DNA from: Clitopilus passeckerianus
Taxonomy: Eukaryota > Basidiomycota > Agaricomycetes > Agaricales > Entolomataceae
NCBI GenBank assembly: GCA_944990035.1
Contig: CALYLX010000136.1
Coordinates: 434,001 to 498,000, forward strand
Length of the DNA stretch: 64,000 bases
Direction of reading: 5' to 3'
Position 1 is the first letter of the stretch; every line of letters starts with the position of its first letter. Shown here one piece after another: positions 35,801 to 47,087 of the stretch. Under the pieces are notes generated by a model. The model had not been told where the DNA came from. It made no database searches and saw nothing but the letters and a program-made list of their open reading frames with translations. Position numbers and translations under genes: made by a program.

Positions 35801-36513
35801 ATGGAGCACCTTATGAAAGTTACCGACGTTCTCCGATCCATCAAGGTTCGTACTGGTAATTGCTTGTCGCCGGAATAAGAGCTGACGGAAACCTGCAGGA
35901 GACCCGACTCTCCGGCTTGCGCTCGCCTACAGAATTCTTCGACTACCACCGTATCTCAAGGCCAGCTGACTTCAATGTTGCCACTTCGGTAAGATGAAGA
36001 CGTCGAGTTACTGCCCACCCAGAACGAGAATACTCATTGCACCACCAGCGCATTTCCTACAACACACGGTATTTCTCAGGAAATTACCTGCTCGTCATAG
36101 CAGTCCTTGCGGTCTATGCTGTGTGCGTTCGCTTTGCGCCATGAAACCAGCACATTTTGACCTCGTTCTTATCTAGCCTGACCAACTACCTCCTGCTCAT
36201 TTCCCTCGCCTTCCTTGTCTTCGGCTTCGCAGCTATCAACAAATTTGGTATGGCTTTCCGCTCTTTCCCTACCGCCAGTGTTTCTAACTGCTCTCCAGCC
36301 CCCGACGCCACACAGTTCGGTGAACACACCATTACCCAAAAGCACCTATACACTGGACTTTTCGTGATCGGCATCCCTCTCTTGTGGATCGCATCCCCAA
36401 TTGCGACCTTTTTCTGGCTGGTCGGTGCTTCTGGGATTCTAATTCTCGGACATGCCTCCATGCTTGAGCCTGGCGTTGAAAGCGAGTATGCTTCAATCCA
36501 GGAGCAGGTCTAG
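35801..36513 (+). CDS. YIP3: PRA1/YIP3 family membrane protein (prenylated Rab acceptor)
   Basis: Small ER/Golgi membrane protein that binds prenylated Rab GTPases. The start ATG 35801 gives MKVTDVLRSIKETRLSGLR and PTEFFDYHRISRPADFNVAT. After short introns follow the family signature SRISYNTRYFSGNYLLVIAVL, then LTNYLLLISLAFLVFGFAAIN, and after another intron KHLYTGLFVIGIPLLWIASP and TFFWLVGASGILILGHASML. The hydrophobic segments pair into the two helical hairpins typical of PRA1. The C-terminus (EPGVESEYASIQEQV) ends at TAG 36511-36513. At about 165 residues the length fits the family. I see no oddity. Confidence 0.9.
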
Positions 36514-36994
36514 ATATTGCTACCTTCCTACGATTCTTAACAGACTTTGTATCTGTTCCTCCTGTTCCGCCATATCTTATTGGTTGTAGGATAGACTTCG
36601 TAATTCAGTGTTTTTCTGTTCCTTTTGGTTCTGTCCATAAGTAATGGTGATAAGGAGGTACTATGCAAAGGTGGGTGTGTGACCAACCAGAGTTCAACTG
36701 CCTAACGCAGATTGAGCTAGGTGAATAAATAGGATGAAAGCCAAGTGCAAGAGTGCGGTAAGTAAATGCGATAATGCAGTGTGTAAGGTAGTGGGGAAAG
36801 CTGATACATCCGACGAAGCCGAGAACGAGAACAGTATAGAGATAGCGGAAGAATAAATGAGGACGGCGAGTGGAGGAGTTTGCAAGGGCAGGTCCAAGTC
36901 CGAGCCGGTCCCAATATGCGATATATACAGTGGGTCATGAGACCAGAGCAGTGGTGAGGGCCATCTATGGTGTATAAATAACCAGTTTTATGCA
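36514..36994. other. Convergent 3' region, no gene seen
   Basis: 481 nt between the stops of the PRA1 gene (+) and the ERT1-like gene (-). Short minus open frames here run over the last ERT1-like exon and show no family pattern. Probably two 3' UTRs. Confidence 0.5.
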
Positions 36995-39014
36995 TTATAG
37001 CAACGGTAGCCATTGACCTGAGATAGAGTGCTATGAGTATCCTTCTAGTTAGAAGGGAACAGCCAACTTACCGATGACCATACTGGGCAAGTCAAACAAA
37101 TCCCTTCGTATTGAGAAACAGAAGGTGGCAGGTACAGGTGCACCCGAGGGTTTCAGGAGGACGCAATGTGAGTAAACGGATTGTGTGGTATTTTCAAATG
37201 CGTGTTGAGCAAAATTTTCCCAGTACTCAACGACCGATTGATTTTCAAATAGCTAAGGAACAGATAGATAAGCATGGGCCTCGCCGCCAAATTGCGTATT
37301 TACGAACTACTCACCTCATATATATACTTCTTGCGACCAATCAGCTCCTCCATGGGCCATTCTGTAAGCATACAGAACTCTGGTGCAACAAGGCAAATTT
37401 CGCCTGTTCTCCGCCAGACGACCGTAGGTGTCCCACTGAATGACATCAGTTTGTCCAATTCCTACGGGAATGTTATATACAAAAAGAAAGAATAGGCCAA
37501 GTCGCTTACAAGCAATGTCCGTTGGAAGCATTTCTCCACAAAGACCTCATCGTCCCGTGATAGCGGCATTTGCAAAGCAATGAGAGAAGGTCGGAATATT
37601 GCCAACGCTCTCACAACGCGGAGAATATCATTCTTCTCAAACCTTCATATCGCAACCGCAAGGGGAGGACATCAGAGATCGAGTCCCAAAGGCAACCCGG
37701 GATGATACTAGGCCAGATATGCACATTGCAACGTACCGAGTAGGCAAATGCTTCATGAGGAAGTGGTACCCTTCCGTGTAATCATAAGGGGCAGTGACAC
37801 GGTCGTGTATGCTCTGCAGAGGTGACCGGGCGTTCTTTGCACGCTCCAGGTCACTGGACGTAGTTTCTGTATCATCAAACAAGTGCGTGGTCGGCGGTGA
37901 GCGGGGTCGCATATCCAATGGGAACCGGGGTTGAAGGGGATGTAGTGACTCCTGGGGTTGCGGTGCCTGTACTACAAGGAAATCGGATGGGTCGGTGAGG
38001 TCTTCAGTTGACTCCTGCTGCGATTGTTGCTGCTGGTCCTGGGAGGAGTAAGAAAAAGGTAGGAAACTAGTCGCGGGATTGGACGCCGTTGAGGAAGACA
38101 ATGTTTGATCAGCAGACGCCGCCGGTATCTGCGGTTCTGTGAATGATGACACGTAGTTGGAATTGGTAGCATATGCGAGCGGGTCTGATGGCCACGAGGA
38201 AAACGAAGTTTGAGTGGCGTCAGGTGACGGAGGGTTGTTCTCGGAATCGGGAGGACTTGGGTTTCCTAGAATAGCTGATAGAATAGAATACTCCAAGTTG
38301 GCTGCTTCAGACCCGAAGCTGAAGTTGGGATCAAAAGATCCGGTTAACATCACATCTCGCTGAGAAAATGGATCGGCTATAAGGAAGGACGTGAGTAGAT
38401 GATAGCGATGTGCATGCACGACTTGAGACGCGTACAAGGTGCAATTGGCGTTGGTTCTGTCGCATTTTCGGAGGCAGGCGCCGCTGAGCTTGAAGATTTG
38501 GTCTTCTTGAGCTGTTCTGTCAAAAACAGACCACGTGATTTAATATGACGAGCAGAAGGTGAATGTGAAGGACGCAACGCACCAAGCTCCTCCTCGTCCA
38601 GGAGGTATTTGGCCTTCTTGCGGTGTCCTTCTTTGCAGTCGTCTGCGATGCCGCGCTTTATGCAACGTTGACATGGTCGCGCTGAGTTGAAAGGGGCCAC
38701 ATTGTGTTAATTAAGTAATAGGTAGCAACAGGAGGTTTACACGCACAATCGTCACAAGTGAGATGTGCTTTCTGGCAGTGAAAGCATGCGCGATTTGCCT
38801 TTTTCTTTTTTGGCCCATCCCTAGCTTTGCGAGGGTGTGACGTCGATTCTTGGCCTGAGTCGTCTGGGGTTTCTGTGCGCTTTCTTTTTTGAGTTGTCGG
38901 TGAACTTGACATTGAAGACGAAGTAGGCGCCATAGAAGGACCTGGTAGTGATACGTGCATATGAGCAGGGTTCACGAAGGCGGGAGGAGGTTGCGTCGCG
39001 CAAACTGCAGGCAT
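36995..39014 (-). CDS. ERT1: Zn2Cys6 regulator of the ERT1/AcuK type (gluconeogenesis, PAS-like)
   Basis: Family members activate gluconeogenic and non-fermentable-carbon genes. On the minus strand the start [18 protein letters not shown] lies at 39014. The cluster is split by an intron: [21 protein letters not shown] then [19 protein letters not shown], followed by [15 protein letters not shown], the ERT1/AcuK hallmark. After a Ser/Gln-rich linker come [36 protein letters not shown] and CFQRTL, and the PAS-like domain [54 protein letters not shown] and [20 protein letters not shown]. The end GQWLPLL is coded in a tiny last exon; TAA is at 36995-36997. Head to head with MTQ1, 100 nt between starts. 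The symbol is by family resemblance; the exact orthologue is not proven. Confidence 0.85.
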
Positions 39015-39114
39015 TTGGCATGAAGTTGGGTAAAACGGGGTTGATGCCAATGATGTACTATAAGGTATTTTTCTTTGCACGGCAATCGCCGTCCGTCCGG
39101 CGCGAATCCCGCAT

Positions 39115-40029
39115 ATGCACTCTCACTTCACTGCACTCGTCGCTCGACTCGGGCTAACTCAAGCCCGCCAAGAGCTGCGCTGGCTAAAACAAGCTCGTAA
39201 AAGCGACAAAGAGTTGACAGAACTAATAAAAAGGCGACTAGACGGTGAACCTTTACAATACGTTATAGGTTGGTGTCGGTAATAATGTGATTGGGTTTTC
39301 ACAATCCTAACAAAGCGCCTTTTCACAGGCAATCAGCCCTTCGGACCTCTCACTCTCCTGACCCGCCCTCCGACTCTGATTCCTCGTCCAGAAACAGAGG
39401 ATTGGGTCATTCGACTGGCGAAACGTTTCCGGCTCAGCGAGCCATGTCCACCGAAGCGCCTCCTTGACCTCGGAACAGGTTCGGGGTGTATACCACTGTT
39501 GCTCTGCCACCTATACCCTCAGGGCACCTTGCACGCCCATGGTGTCGACATTTCTCCGGAGGCCATAAAGCTCGCGTCCGATAACGCCGCTCATTGCGGC
39601 ATTCCACTTGCAAACAAATTCCAGCCACGTGCTCCTAAAAATACGTTCAAAACGTCAGTTGCGAGCTTTGTGGACCCATCCTTTCCAAAGGCACCTTTCT
39701 TGGAACCTCCATACGACATCATTACTTCAAACCCCCCTTACATACCAACGGAGGAATGCCTCAATCTTCCGCATGAGGTCGTTGATTACGAGGACCGCAA
39801 GGCACTGTGGGGCGGCCCGACCGGCCTGGACTTCTACCATACGATTGCTAACTTACTCAAGTGCGAAGGCTTTACACGGCCGGGTACTCTCGTAGCGCTC
39901 GAGGTGGGCCACAATCAAGCCAAGGCAGTGGAAGAAATTATTATCGCTTCCGGAAAAGTCGAGTCAAGCGAAATTTGGGCTGACCCATGGGATGTACAGC
40001 GGACTGTCATCGCACACCTTTCGTCATGA
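39115..40029 (+). CDS. MTQ1: HemK/PrmC-type N5-glutamine methyltransferase, mitochondrial type
   Basis: Methylates the Gln of the GGQ motif in release factors. The start ATG 39115 leads to an N-terminal helical domain (QARQELRWLKQARKS, then RRLDGEPLQYVIG). One intron at about 39267-39326 joins I to GNQPFGPLTLLTRPPTLIPR, with the PETEDWV motif. The Rossmann fold follows: LLDLGTGSGCIPLLL (SAM-binding), HGVDISPEAIKLASDNA, then the catalytic ITSNPPYIP motif, and GGPTGLDFYHTIANLLK and LVALEVGHNQAKAVEEI. It ends at TGA 40027-40029. At about 285 residues it matches the mitochondrial rather than the cytosolic (MTQ2) member, which lacks the N-terminal domain. Confidence 0.92.
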
Positions 40030-40477
40030 ATGTGTGTGGCATCGTGCTCAATGTTTTACCGACGAAAGCCGTGCCCGATATGACGCTAGTCTGATTTCGC
40101 ATTCCAGTCCAACACGATTTGACAACACATGCAGATTCCCGCATCTCTCTCTGGGTTGACCGAACGTGCCTCAAAATTGTTTAATTATGACGGCTCCCGG
40201 TTCGGGTGGAGGGATGTGTGGAGGAGGAGATCAATGTCTAGAAATACCATGCTTATTTCGATAGATATCTACTACGGACCGAACAATACACTTGTACAGT
40301 TATGTTGTCAAAGATTGTCGTCCCTTTTACGTTGCGTAGTTCCTGGTCCAGAGCAAATCAGCTCAACGCTACGTTCCTGAAATTGAACCTTGGCAAGCCA
40401 TAGTGTCGAGAACAGGCCGCAGATTGAGAAACGTCAATCCACGGCTGTCGAGATGTGACAGCCGGCTTCATGCCAGT
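40030..40477. other. No gene seen downstream of MTQ1
   Basis: About 450 nt with stops in all frames and no family match. Confidence 0.5.
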
Positions 40478-40843
40478 CTACCTTGATCCCGTTAGAATGT
40501 TATATTCCCCTGAAAATGACTCGACGCCGAGCGAAACCCGCGAAATATGGGACAAGTGACTGTTACTGGTGAGAATAATGCCCGTGGAGACCAGCCACTT
40601 ACTCACGTTAGACATCACTGCGACGGTCCCCTGAGGTGTTCTTCTCTGGGGCTTCCACGAGATTCCAAGTGTACTTACGTTACTGTGGCTTTGGTACGTA
40701 CCGTGTTCCCGGAGCTCGGACTCCAATGCTCGTAGAAGACCCAGCCACTGATGACTCCTGCATTTCATACCCATATTTTGGATGACTTCGCGCGCCGCAC
40801 TCAGCTCGTGTCCCGATTTCGTTATGAAAGCGCCCTTCTTCAA
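40478..40843 (-). CDS. Possible small gene, unknown (tentative)
   Basis: A minus-strand frame with helical content (KSGHELSAAREVIQNMGMK, LGLLRALESELREHG). It contains two places that look like real introns: a GTAAGT donor near 40678 with a CTCAG acceptor 48 nt on, and a GTGAGT donor near 40604 with an AACAG acceptor about 47 nt on. The last exon reads HISRVSLGVESFSGEYN and ends at TAG 40478. The 5' end is unclear: the first ATG-like codon shown is not a true ATG, and stops lie further upstream. I do not recognise a family. It could equally be a decayed gene. Confidence 0.25.
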   Translation of the reverse strand: MKKGAFITKSGHELSAAREVIQNMGMKCRSHQWLGLLRALESELREHGTYQSHSNVSTLGISWKPQRRTPQGTVAVMSNVSKWLVSTGIILTSNSHLSHISRVSLGVESFSGEYNILTGSR

Positions 40844-41441
40844 ATGATATCCTGGCCTCTATTGCATGCAAAGACCCCTGCACCCCAACAAAAGGTCCTC
40901 GTGACGAAGACTCAATTGAACCCTTGGCTTCTCTCGAAGGGATCAAGGAAGAAATTACTCAGAAATTACCCCAAAATCATACAAATGGGAATTCGGTCGG
41001 TACAAGGATCTTAAAGATGATCACTGCTCCTCGCAGCCCTTCTAATATTGACAGACGACCCCTCGGTACGGAGCATGTTTCTTAGACTCGGCAACCCGTT
41101 TTATGGGTCCGTAAGCCTCTTATAGTATCCCACGAAGACTCAAGGAATAGAGACGGAGCAACGCGTCACCGAAAGAACGCGAAATTTGTATCGATCAGTT
41201 GTAATATTCTTAATATTGCCCCACCTTCAAAGAATTTCTGATGTACCATAAGGACACTCAATGCGAATTGACATCCCGAGTACTTTCCGTCAAACTCTGA
41301 GGTGGAAGTATATCTCGGACGTGGTGAGGATATCGGGGACCCAGCAACCTTGATCGTGATTCCGTCCTTATCTCGCGTAAGTTGCTATATCATAGTAGAT
41401 CGGCCGAGCTTTCAACCTTCTCGACATCAGTACCAACGACA
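40844..41441. other. Gene-poor stretch upstream of allantoicase
   Basis: About 600 nt. A plus-strand frame near 40870-41075 (SIEPLASLEGIKEEITQKL) is open for some 65 codons but has no start or neighbours I can link. The last 100 nt contain the GATA-type site described separately. Confidence 0.4.
41367..41372 (-). promoter_or_regulatory. Possible GATA-factor site upstream of allantoicase
   Basis: CTTATC on the plus strand is GATAAG on the minus strand, matching HGATAR, about 70 nt before the start codon. Allantoin-pathway genes are controlled by GATA factors of the AreA/Gln3 type in other fungi. A single short match can occur by chance. Confidence 0.3.
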
Positions 41442-43552
41442 ATGGCGTTCGAAAAAGTACAGCTAGAACAGTTCAAGGACGTATTTGGGACAACTACAGG
41501 TGGGGCCACATACTTTTCTGAGCCAGACGAGATGGACTGAAGACCCTATCACTTTAGAGTTGTCCAGTGAGGCGATAGGGGGTAAGGTGTTATCGGTTTC
41601 GGATGAATTCTTTGCAGCAGCCTCGCAGCTCCTTGAGGTAGAGGTCAGTATGAGCCTGTGTAGACAGTTCTCATTCACTCAAACCGAGCCACCCGGTAGC
41701 CCGCTCCTAGCTTGAAAGGACAGTTCGGACCCAATGGAGCGTTGTTCAGTGGATGGGAAAGTAGGAGGCACAATCCTGCTTATGACTGGTACGCTGTGGC
41801 TCTATGGCTTTGTATCAGCACTTACTCACATATTGTTGCAGGTGCATCATAAAGTTGGGGACGACAGGTGTTATTGAGGGGTTTGATGTGGACACATCGC
41901 ATTTCAATGGTAAGTCGTCGTCTGCCTCATTGTCTTCACTTGTTTTAATATCTTTGAAGGAAACGAGGCTCCTCGGGTGTCTGTCGAAGCTTTACATGCC
42001 TCTGAAGATCCTCACGCAGGTACTCCAGGGTGGACGGAGATTCTCCCTAAGGTTAACCTTGGACCCAGCTCACGACACCTCTTCAAGATCCCCACCAGCG
42101 CACCTGTGAACTACATCAAGCTTAATATGCATCCTGACGGTGGCATCGTATGTCTCGCAATCCCTGCATTTCGGCTGCCTCACCTCATCCGTTAATTAGG
42201 CTCGCTTCCGTGTCTACGGACACGTTTCTCCTGTCCACCCAGAAGGCGTGAGCGACCTCTTTGACGTTGCCCATGTGTTTTCTGGCGCACGAGTGGAATA
42301 TACATCTGATCAACACTTCGGAGCCGGCGCGAATTTGATTTTGCCGGGACGAGGGAAGAATATGGGAGGCGGCTGGGAGACGAAAAGGAGCCGCCAGAAG
42401 GGACATCGAGATTGGGTCGTTCTCAAACTGTGAGCGCTTTTCATCTCATCAACTGAATGAAATCTAATCTTATTTGTCAGTGGCGCTCCAGGCTTTCTAG
42501 AACATGTCAAGATTGATACCCACCATTTCAAAGGCAACTTCCCGGAGAGTTGCGAGATCCACGCCTTGTACACGGAAGAGAACGTTGATTGGAGCACTGA
42601 TGAACGGAAGTGGGAATTGATTCTTCCGAGGGCAAAATTAGGGCCACATCGGGAGCATTACTTCCAACTCGACAGCCCAGATACCAAATACTCTCATATC
42701 AAGTTCACGATATACCCTGACGGCGGTCTGCAACGAATCCGAATCTTTGGTCGCCGTGAGCTCCCTGATCCTAGCAAAGACCTGGATACATATAGGCCCA
42801 TCCCCTCACCAACACTGCCATCATTCAATCTGAACGGAAAAATTGACCCCATGAAACTGCGATCAGTCCCTGTTCTGCCTCTAACGCCAGAGGCATTTGA
42901 GCCTTTCGGAAAGGTCATTCAAGCATACGAGGACCATACAGCTGCACCAAAGGCACCAAGATAGGACCAGCGAACTACGGCACCGCATCGAAATTCCACA
43001 AGCTCTCTCTGCTGGAGTCGTCATATCCTACAGTATCTGGCGCGACCTCCGGTATCTCGGTCTACCGCTGCCAGCCCGTTGACAAGAATGCCGATGGGAG
43101 CGTAACGTTGAAGACTTTAGAGAGGCATCCATACACTAACCAGGCTTTTATCCCAATGAGCTCTGGTTCCAAACGGTATTTGGTGGTGGTTGCCAAGAAC
43201 GGAGAATATGATCGACCAGACATGGCGACCCTCAGAGGTTTCATTGCGACCTCTTGTCAGGGAATTGTGTACAACACGGCTATCTGGCGTAAGCATTTTT
43301 TACTCTCAAAAATGACCATCATCGCTCATGTTGTCCCTTTGTTCAGACCAACCCATGAGTGTACTAGAGAATGTATGTTGACAGCCGTTTAGGTTGAAGC
43401 CCCTCACTGACCACTGCTACTCTCTCTCCCAGGTCATGGACTTCGCTTGCGTAGAAACTCAGATAGGCAATGGCAATAAGGAGGACTGCGAGATTTTAGA
43501 TTTGAAGGAGGTTGATATGGTGAGGTTGACATTTGGAAAGCCGTGTATGTAG
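41442..43552 (+). CDS. Allantoicase fused to ureidoglycolate lyase
   Basis: A bifunctional purine-breakdown protein. The first part is allantoicase (allantoate to ureidoglycolate and urea) with its two similar halves. Half 1: [56 protein letters not shown] and [19 protein letters not shown]. Half 2: [49 protein letters not shown]. After a linker the ureidoglycolate lyase domain begins ([20 protein letters not shown]), with [59 protein letters not shown] and [18 protein letters not shown]. Other fungi such as yeast have these as separate DAL2 and DAL3 genes. A 1-nt shift at about 42950 separates the domains. At least eight introns. TAG is at 43550-43552. Confidence 0.92.
42948..42953 (+). other. 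Apparent -1 nt frameshift between the allantoicase and lyase domains
   Basis: CACCAAAGGCACC: as given, the frame meets TAG at 42962-42964 after HTAAPKAPR. One extra A gives [19 protein letters not shown] and leads into the lyase domain. The shift is of the same type as in four other genes of this window. Confidence 0.8.
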
Positions 43553-43642
43553 GGTAGACCGCCAAGATTGGTAATTGGCCGGAGTTTGAAATATAGTTTT
43601 GTCTTGACTTGTTGGTGCGGGCCAGTCCTTCTGCCTCACGAT

Positions 43643-46600
43643 ATGACAGAATCCAGGAAGAGGCCCTATTCTGACGACGAAGACTCTGTTTCTACAACGA
43701 AGAAGAGGGCAACGACTGCTAGTCGTAATGGCTCACCTCAATTGAACGGGATTCTGGAGGATGAGGAATCCTCAGAGAAAGACAATGTTGAAGTAAGACG
43801 CGGTCAGTTGCGTTGTATTACTGTCGCTAATTTCATTCAATCTTCTCCAGCTCTTTCGAAAGGAGGCTATTTTTCGGAGGATGAAACATTACGCCCGTGA
43901 ACACGAGCGAAGTCAGAATCAGATCGCCGACTTGGAACAGCGAAAGCGGAGGTGTGAGATGGGCCTTGCTGCCATAACAGCCTGTTGGACTCAGGTTTGT
44001 CTTACAATCCGCTAAAGAACACAGTGAATGTAACACTGACTCCTATGTATAGTTGATAGAAACCATGAAACCTCTAATACGTGATGAACAGGCAATCCAA
44101 CTCACTGGTGGTAAGGCATAACACAATCACATTTGCGACTGGGTGACATTCTTTGATTAGGTTTGTTGAATTTTCAAATACATGTTGGGGACGATTGGGA
44201 GGAATCGTTCCAGCAAGCGTTGGAGGCGAAACTCGGTGCAACTAAACACCTTGTTCATTCTCTTGTCAAACCAGAAGCACAGGGTCAGATCGCGCCCCAG
44301 AGCTCACAAGAACGTGAGAAGCTGGTTGGAGAGGTGCGTCTCGATTGCCTAATTTCGTTTACTTTCTTCCTCATACCCGGGCGAAGTCCACAGCTCTCAA
44401 GTCTCAACTGGATATCATGCGAGCAGAAATCAAAAGCTTGAATGATGAGAGGGATAATTATCACCAAGCGCTTTTGTCAGCAGAAAACCGCTTAGCACGA
44501 CAACGGAGTAGCACTATCCAAGCCATGGAAATCCGCGCTGCAGCCCAGCAGAAATCACCAGTTGAAGCAGAGACGGAGACGCAGGGGAAGCCGTCCTCTC
44601 CCCGAGTGAGTGGTTCGGTTCATTGGCATATTGGTGGGATTTCTGACCGTTCCTTTGCTGCTATTTCTGACTTGACCTCCAGGAGCAACTTTCCCCTATG
44701 CATATCAATGGCTTCGCTGATCCCTCTGAATTGGAGGCATTGAAGGATGCTGTTCGATTACGGGAAAGCAGACTGGTCAAAGCTGAGGACAAGATTGCAT
44801 CACTGGAAGAGCAGCTTATGATGGCTAAGGCAATCGTGGGTTTCTATCTCTTTGTTAGTGATTTCTGCATCTCAATGTTTGACAGAATCATGACGTATCA
44901 GAGGAAGTGGTCAAAGAGCATTTGGCTTATAGAGAACTTAACAACCATGCTCGACATCTGCATTACACACTAGAGGACACTCATAAGCAGCTGCTGAGCA
45001 CAGCCAATGAATTGTCAAACTGTCAGAGCGCTCGTCAAGAATGGGAAGCTGGCGTACTGGTACGCTATCTTAGTTCATATTCCTGCGAGGCTCATCTGAA
45101 GAAAATTAGGCAAATGCCAACCAGGCAGTCAATGACCTTAAAACAATGTTGCACAAGCGTGACCAGGACAATGCGCGGTTGCGTGATCAACGTGAACATT
45201 TAAATGCAGAGATTGTAGAATTGAAAGCGGAGAGTACGAGCATCAACTCATTGCTCGAGCTGAAGAAGTTTGCACAGTCACAAGCTGTACGAGTTCGTCC
45301 CGAAGTTGTCCTCACTTCTCACTAAACTAAATATAGGAAAGAATTGCGGCCTTGAATCACCAACTCGAACGCCATAAAGCTCGCATCGCTGCTAATGCAG
45401 GCAAGGAAGATTTGATGCTTTTCTTTGCGAATGGGAACGGGGAAGAGGCGAAATATTTTGAATCCTTAGAGATTCGCCTTAGGTGAATTCATGGATTTAG
45501 CCTATTCATACGTGTTCTGACTTCAGTTTGTGCAGGACTGCTGAACATCGAGCCGTTGCCCTTGAACAGACACTCTCTGGCCTGGATGTCACACATCCTG
45601 ATATTTCACAGCACATGAAAGCGGAAGCGTTGGCACGGGAAAGATTGAGTGTGGCCGAAGAGGACCTAAAACAGTACAAAGCAGTCTTCGGTGATGCTTC
45701 GACCTCTTCGCAAGATTTGGTCCGTGAACTTCAATCGAAGGAGGAGGAAATTCAGAAGTTACGGCTGCTTGAGGTTCAGCATGCACAGGTAAGCTGTGGC
45801 TTATCTCCCAAACTTGACGGGTGAGGATATATTGTACATTCTAGGCCGAATCATCTCTTTACGCAGAGATTGAGAAGCTTTCCTCTGCGTGGGAGCTGCT
45901 CGACATTCAAGTGAAGAGTAAGGTTTTCGAACTCGCAGACATACAGGAGAAGGTGAAGAAGCTTTCTGCCGATGTACGTGAACCTTCTTACAATCCTTGA
46001 AGGGGCTGGATTTTGAACTACATTACAGAAAGCCAAACTTGAGAACAAATTCTATGCAGTAATGCGGGAGAAGACCGAGGCTGACGCGGAGCGCAAAAAT
46101 GCCTTCAGAAATATTGAGAAGCAGAGCAAGGCAGTCGAGCGTTTGAAGGAAGCAGAGGAGTCTCTTAATGATCAAATTGTAAGCACGTGAATTTCTCCTA
46201 CCCACAGCTTCACTCACTCACTGCACTACAGAAATCGTTATTGAAAGAAAACGCTCAGCTTGGTGTACTCAGTCTATCCCACCAAGCCGAAGCCCAGAGA
46301 TTGGAGGCGAAACTGCGAGAGATTGATGCTGAAAATGCTTTGCTCAGAAGCATAGACAAGCGGGTACGTTATTGAGTTCATTTGGATATGCATCATCTGA
46401 ACCATCCATAGTTACTGCCAAATATACGCGACCTTGAGCAACAGTACCAGGACAAGCTCAAACAGCTTCGGGTGGGGGAAGATAATCTCAATCGGACTAA
46501 AAGAGAGATGGAGCATCGTCAGAAAGAGTTCGAATCTTTGAGCAAGGGCGGCGACAATAAAGACGATGAGGACGACAATGCGCAAGCTTTCGTACGTGGC

Positions 46601-46871
46601 ATCATAGTTTTCTGAGAAATCTTGACTTATGGTCTGGCAGAAAATGCTGCAATGTGTGTGTCGGAAGGCAATCCGTAACACGATAATTACGAAATGTATG
46701 CATAGTAAGTATTCTTGTCCTGGGGATCTCCCACCCCTCATTGATTCATTTTTACTAGCGTTCTGCAAGAATTGTGTAGATGCACGCATTGCCACTCGTC
46801 AAAGGAGATGTCCTTCCTGCAACGCCGGCTTCGCACAGTCGGAGGTGCAACCCCTGTGGTTCCAGAAATAG
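43643..46871 (+). CDS. BRE1: BRE1 E3 ubiquitin ligase (histone H2B)
   Basis: Partner of Rad6; monoubiquitinates H2B during transcription. The start ATG 43643 gives MTESRKRPYSDDEDSV, then FRKEAIFRRMKHYAREHERS, the conserved N-terminal helix, followed by several hundred residues of coiled coil across about fourteen exons (for example RESRLVKAEDKIASLEEQL, DLVRELQSKEEEIQKLRLLE, AVMREKTEADAERKNAFRNI). The C-terminal RING reads LQCVCRKAIRN, IITKCMHTFCKNCVDARIAT and RQRRCPSCNAGFAQSEVQPL. An intron splits KCMH/TFC. The first Cys pair is C-x-C instead of C-x2-C, caused by TGTGTGTGT at about 46653-46661. TAG is at 46869-46871. Otherwise complete. Confidence 0.93.
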
Positions 46872-47087
46872 CGGTGGTCATCTATGCTATTGGATTTGCT
46901 ACGAGACTTTGTACGGCCTGTATATTATATCTCCACCTTTCTCTTAGAATACCGTGCGCCATAGTAAGAGTAGGCTCTATATCACCAGCATTAATGATAA
47001 TAATTTGATTATGATTATAGATATCTAGAGCGAGTACTACAAAACAGGAGCAAACCAAAAATACTGGCAGTGCCCAACGCCGTAGGA

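Noticed and set aside
36717..37013. Minus open frame of 98 codons
   Set aside because: It overlaps the last exon of the ERT1-like gene in another frame and extends into its 3' UTR; composition looks random.
46412..46795. Minus open frame opposite BRE1
   Set aside because: Antisense shadow of the BRE1 coiled-coil and RING exons, which have clear family sequence.
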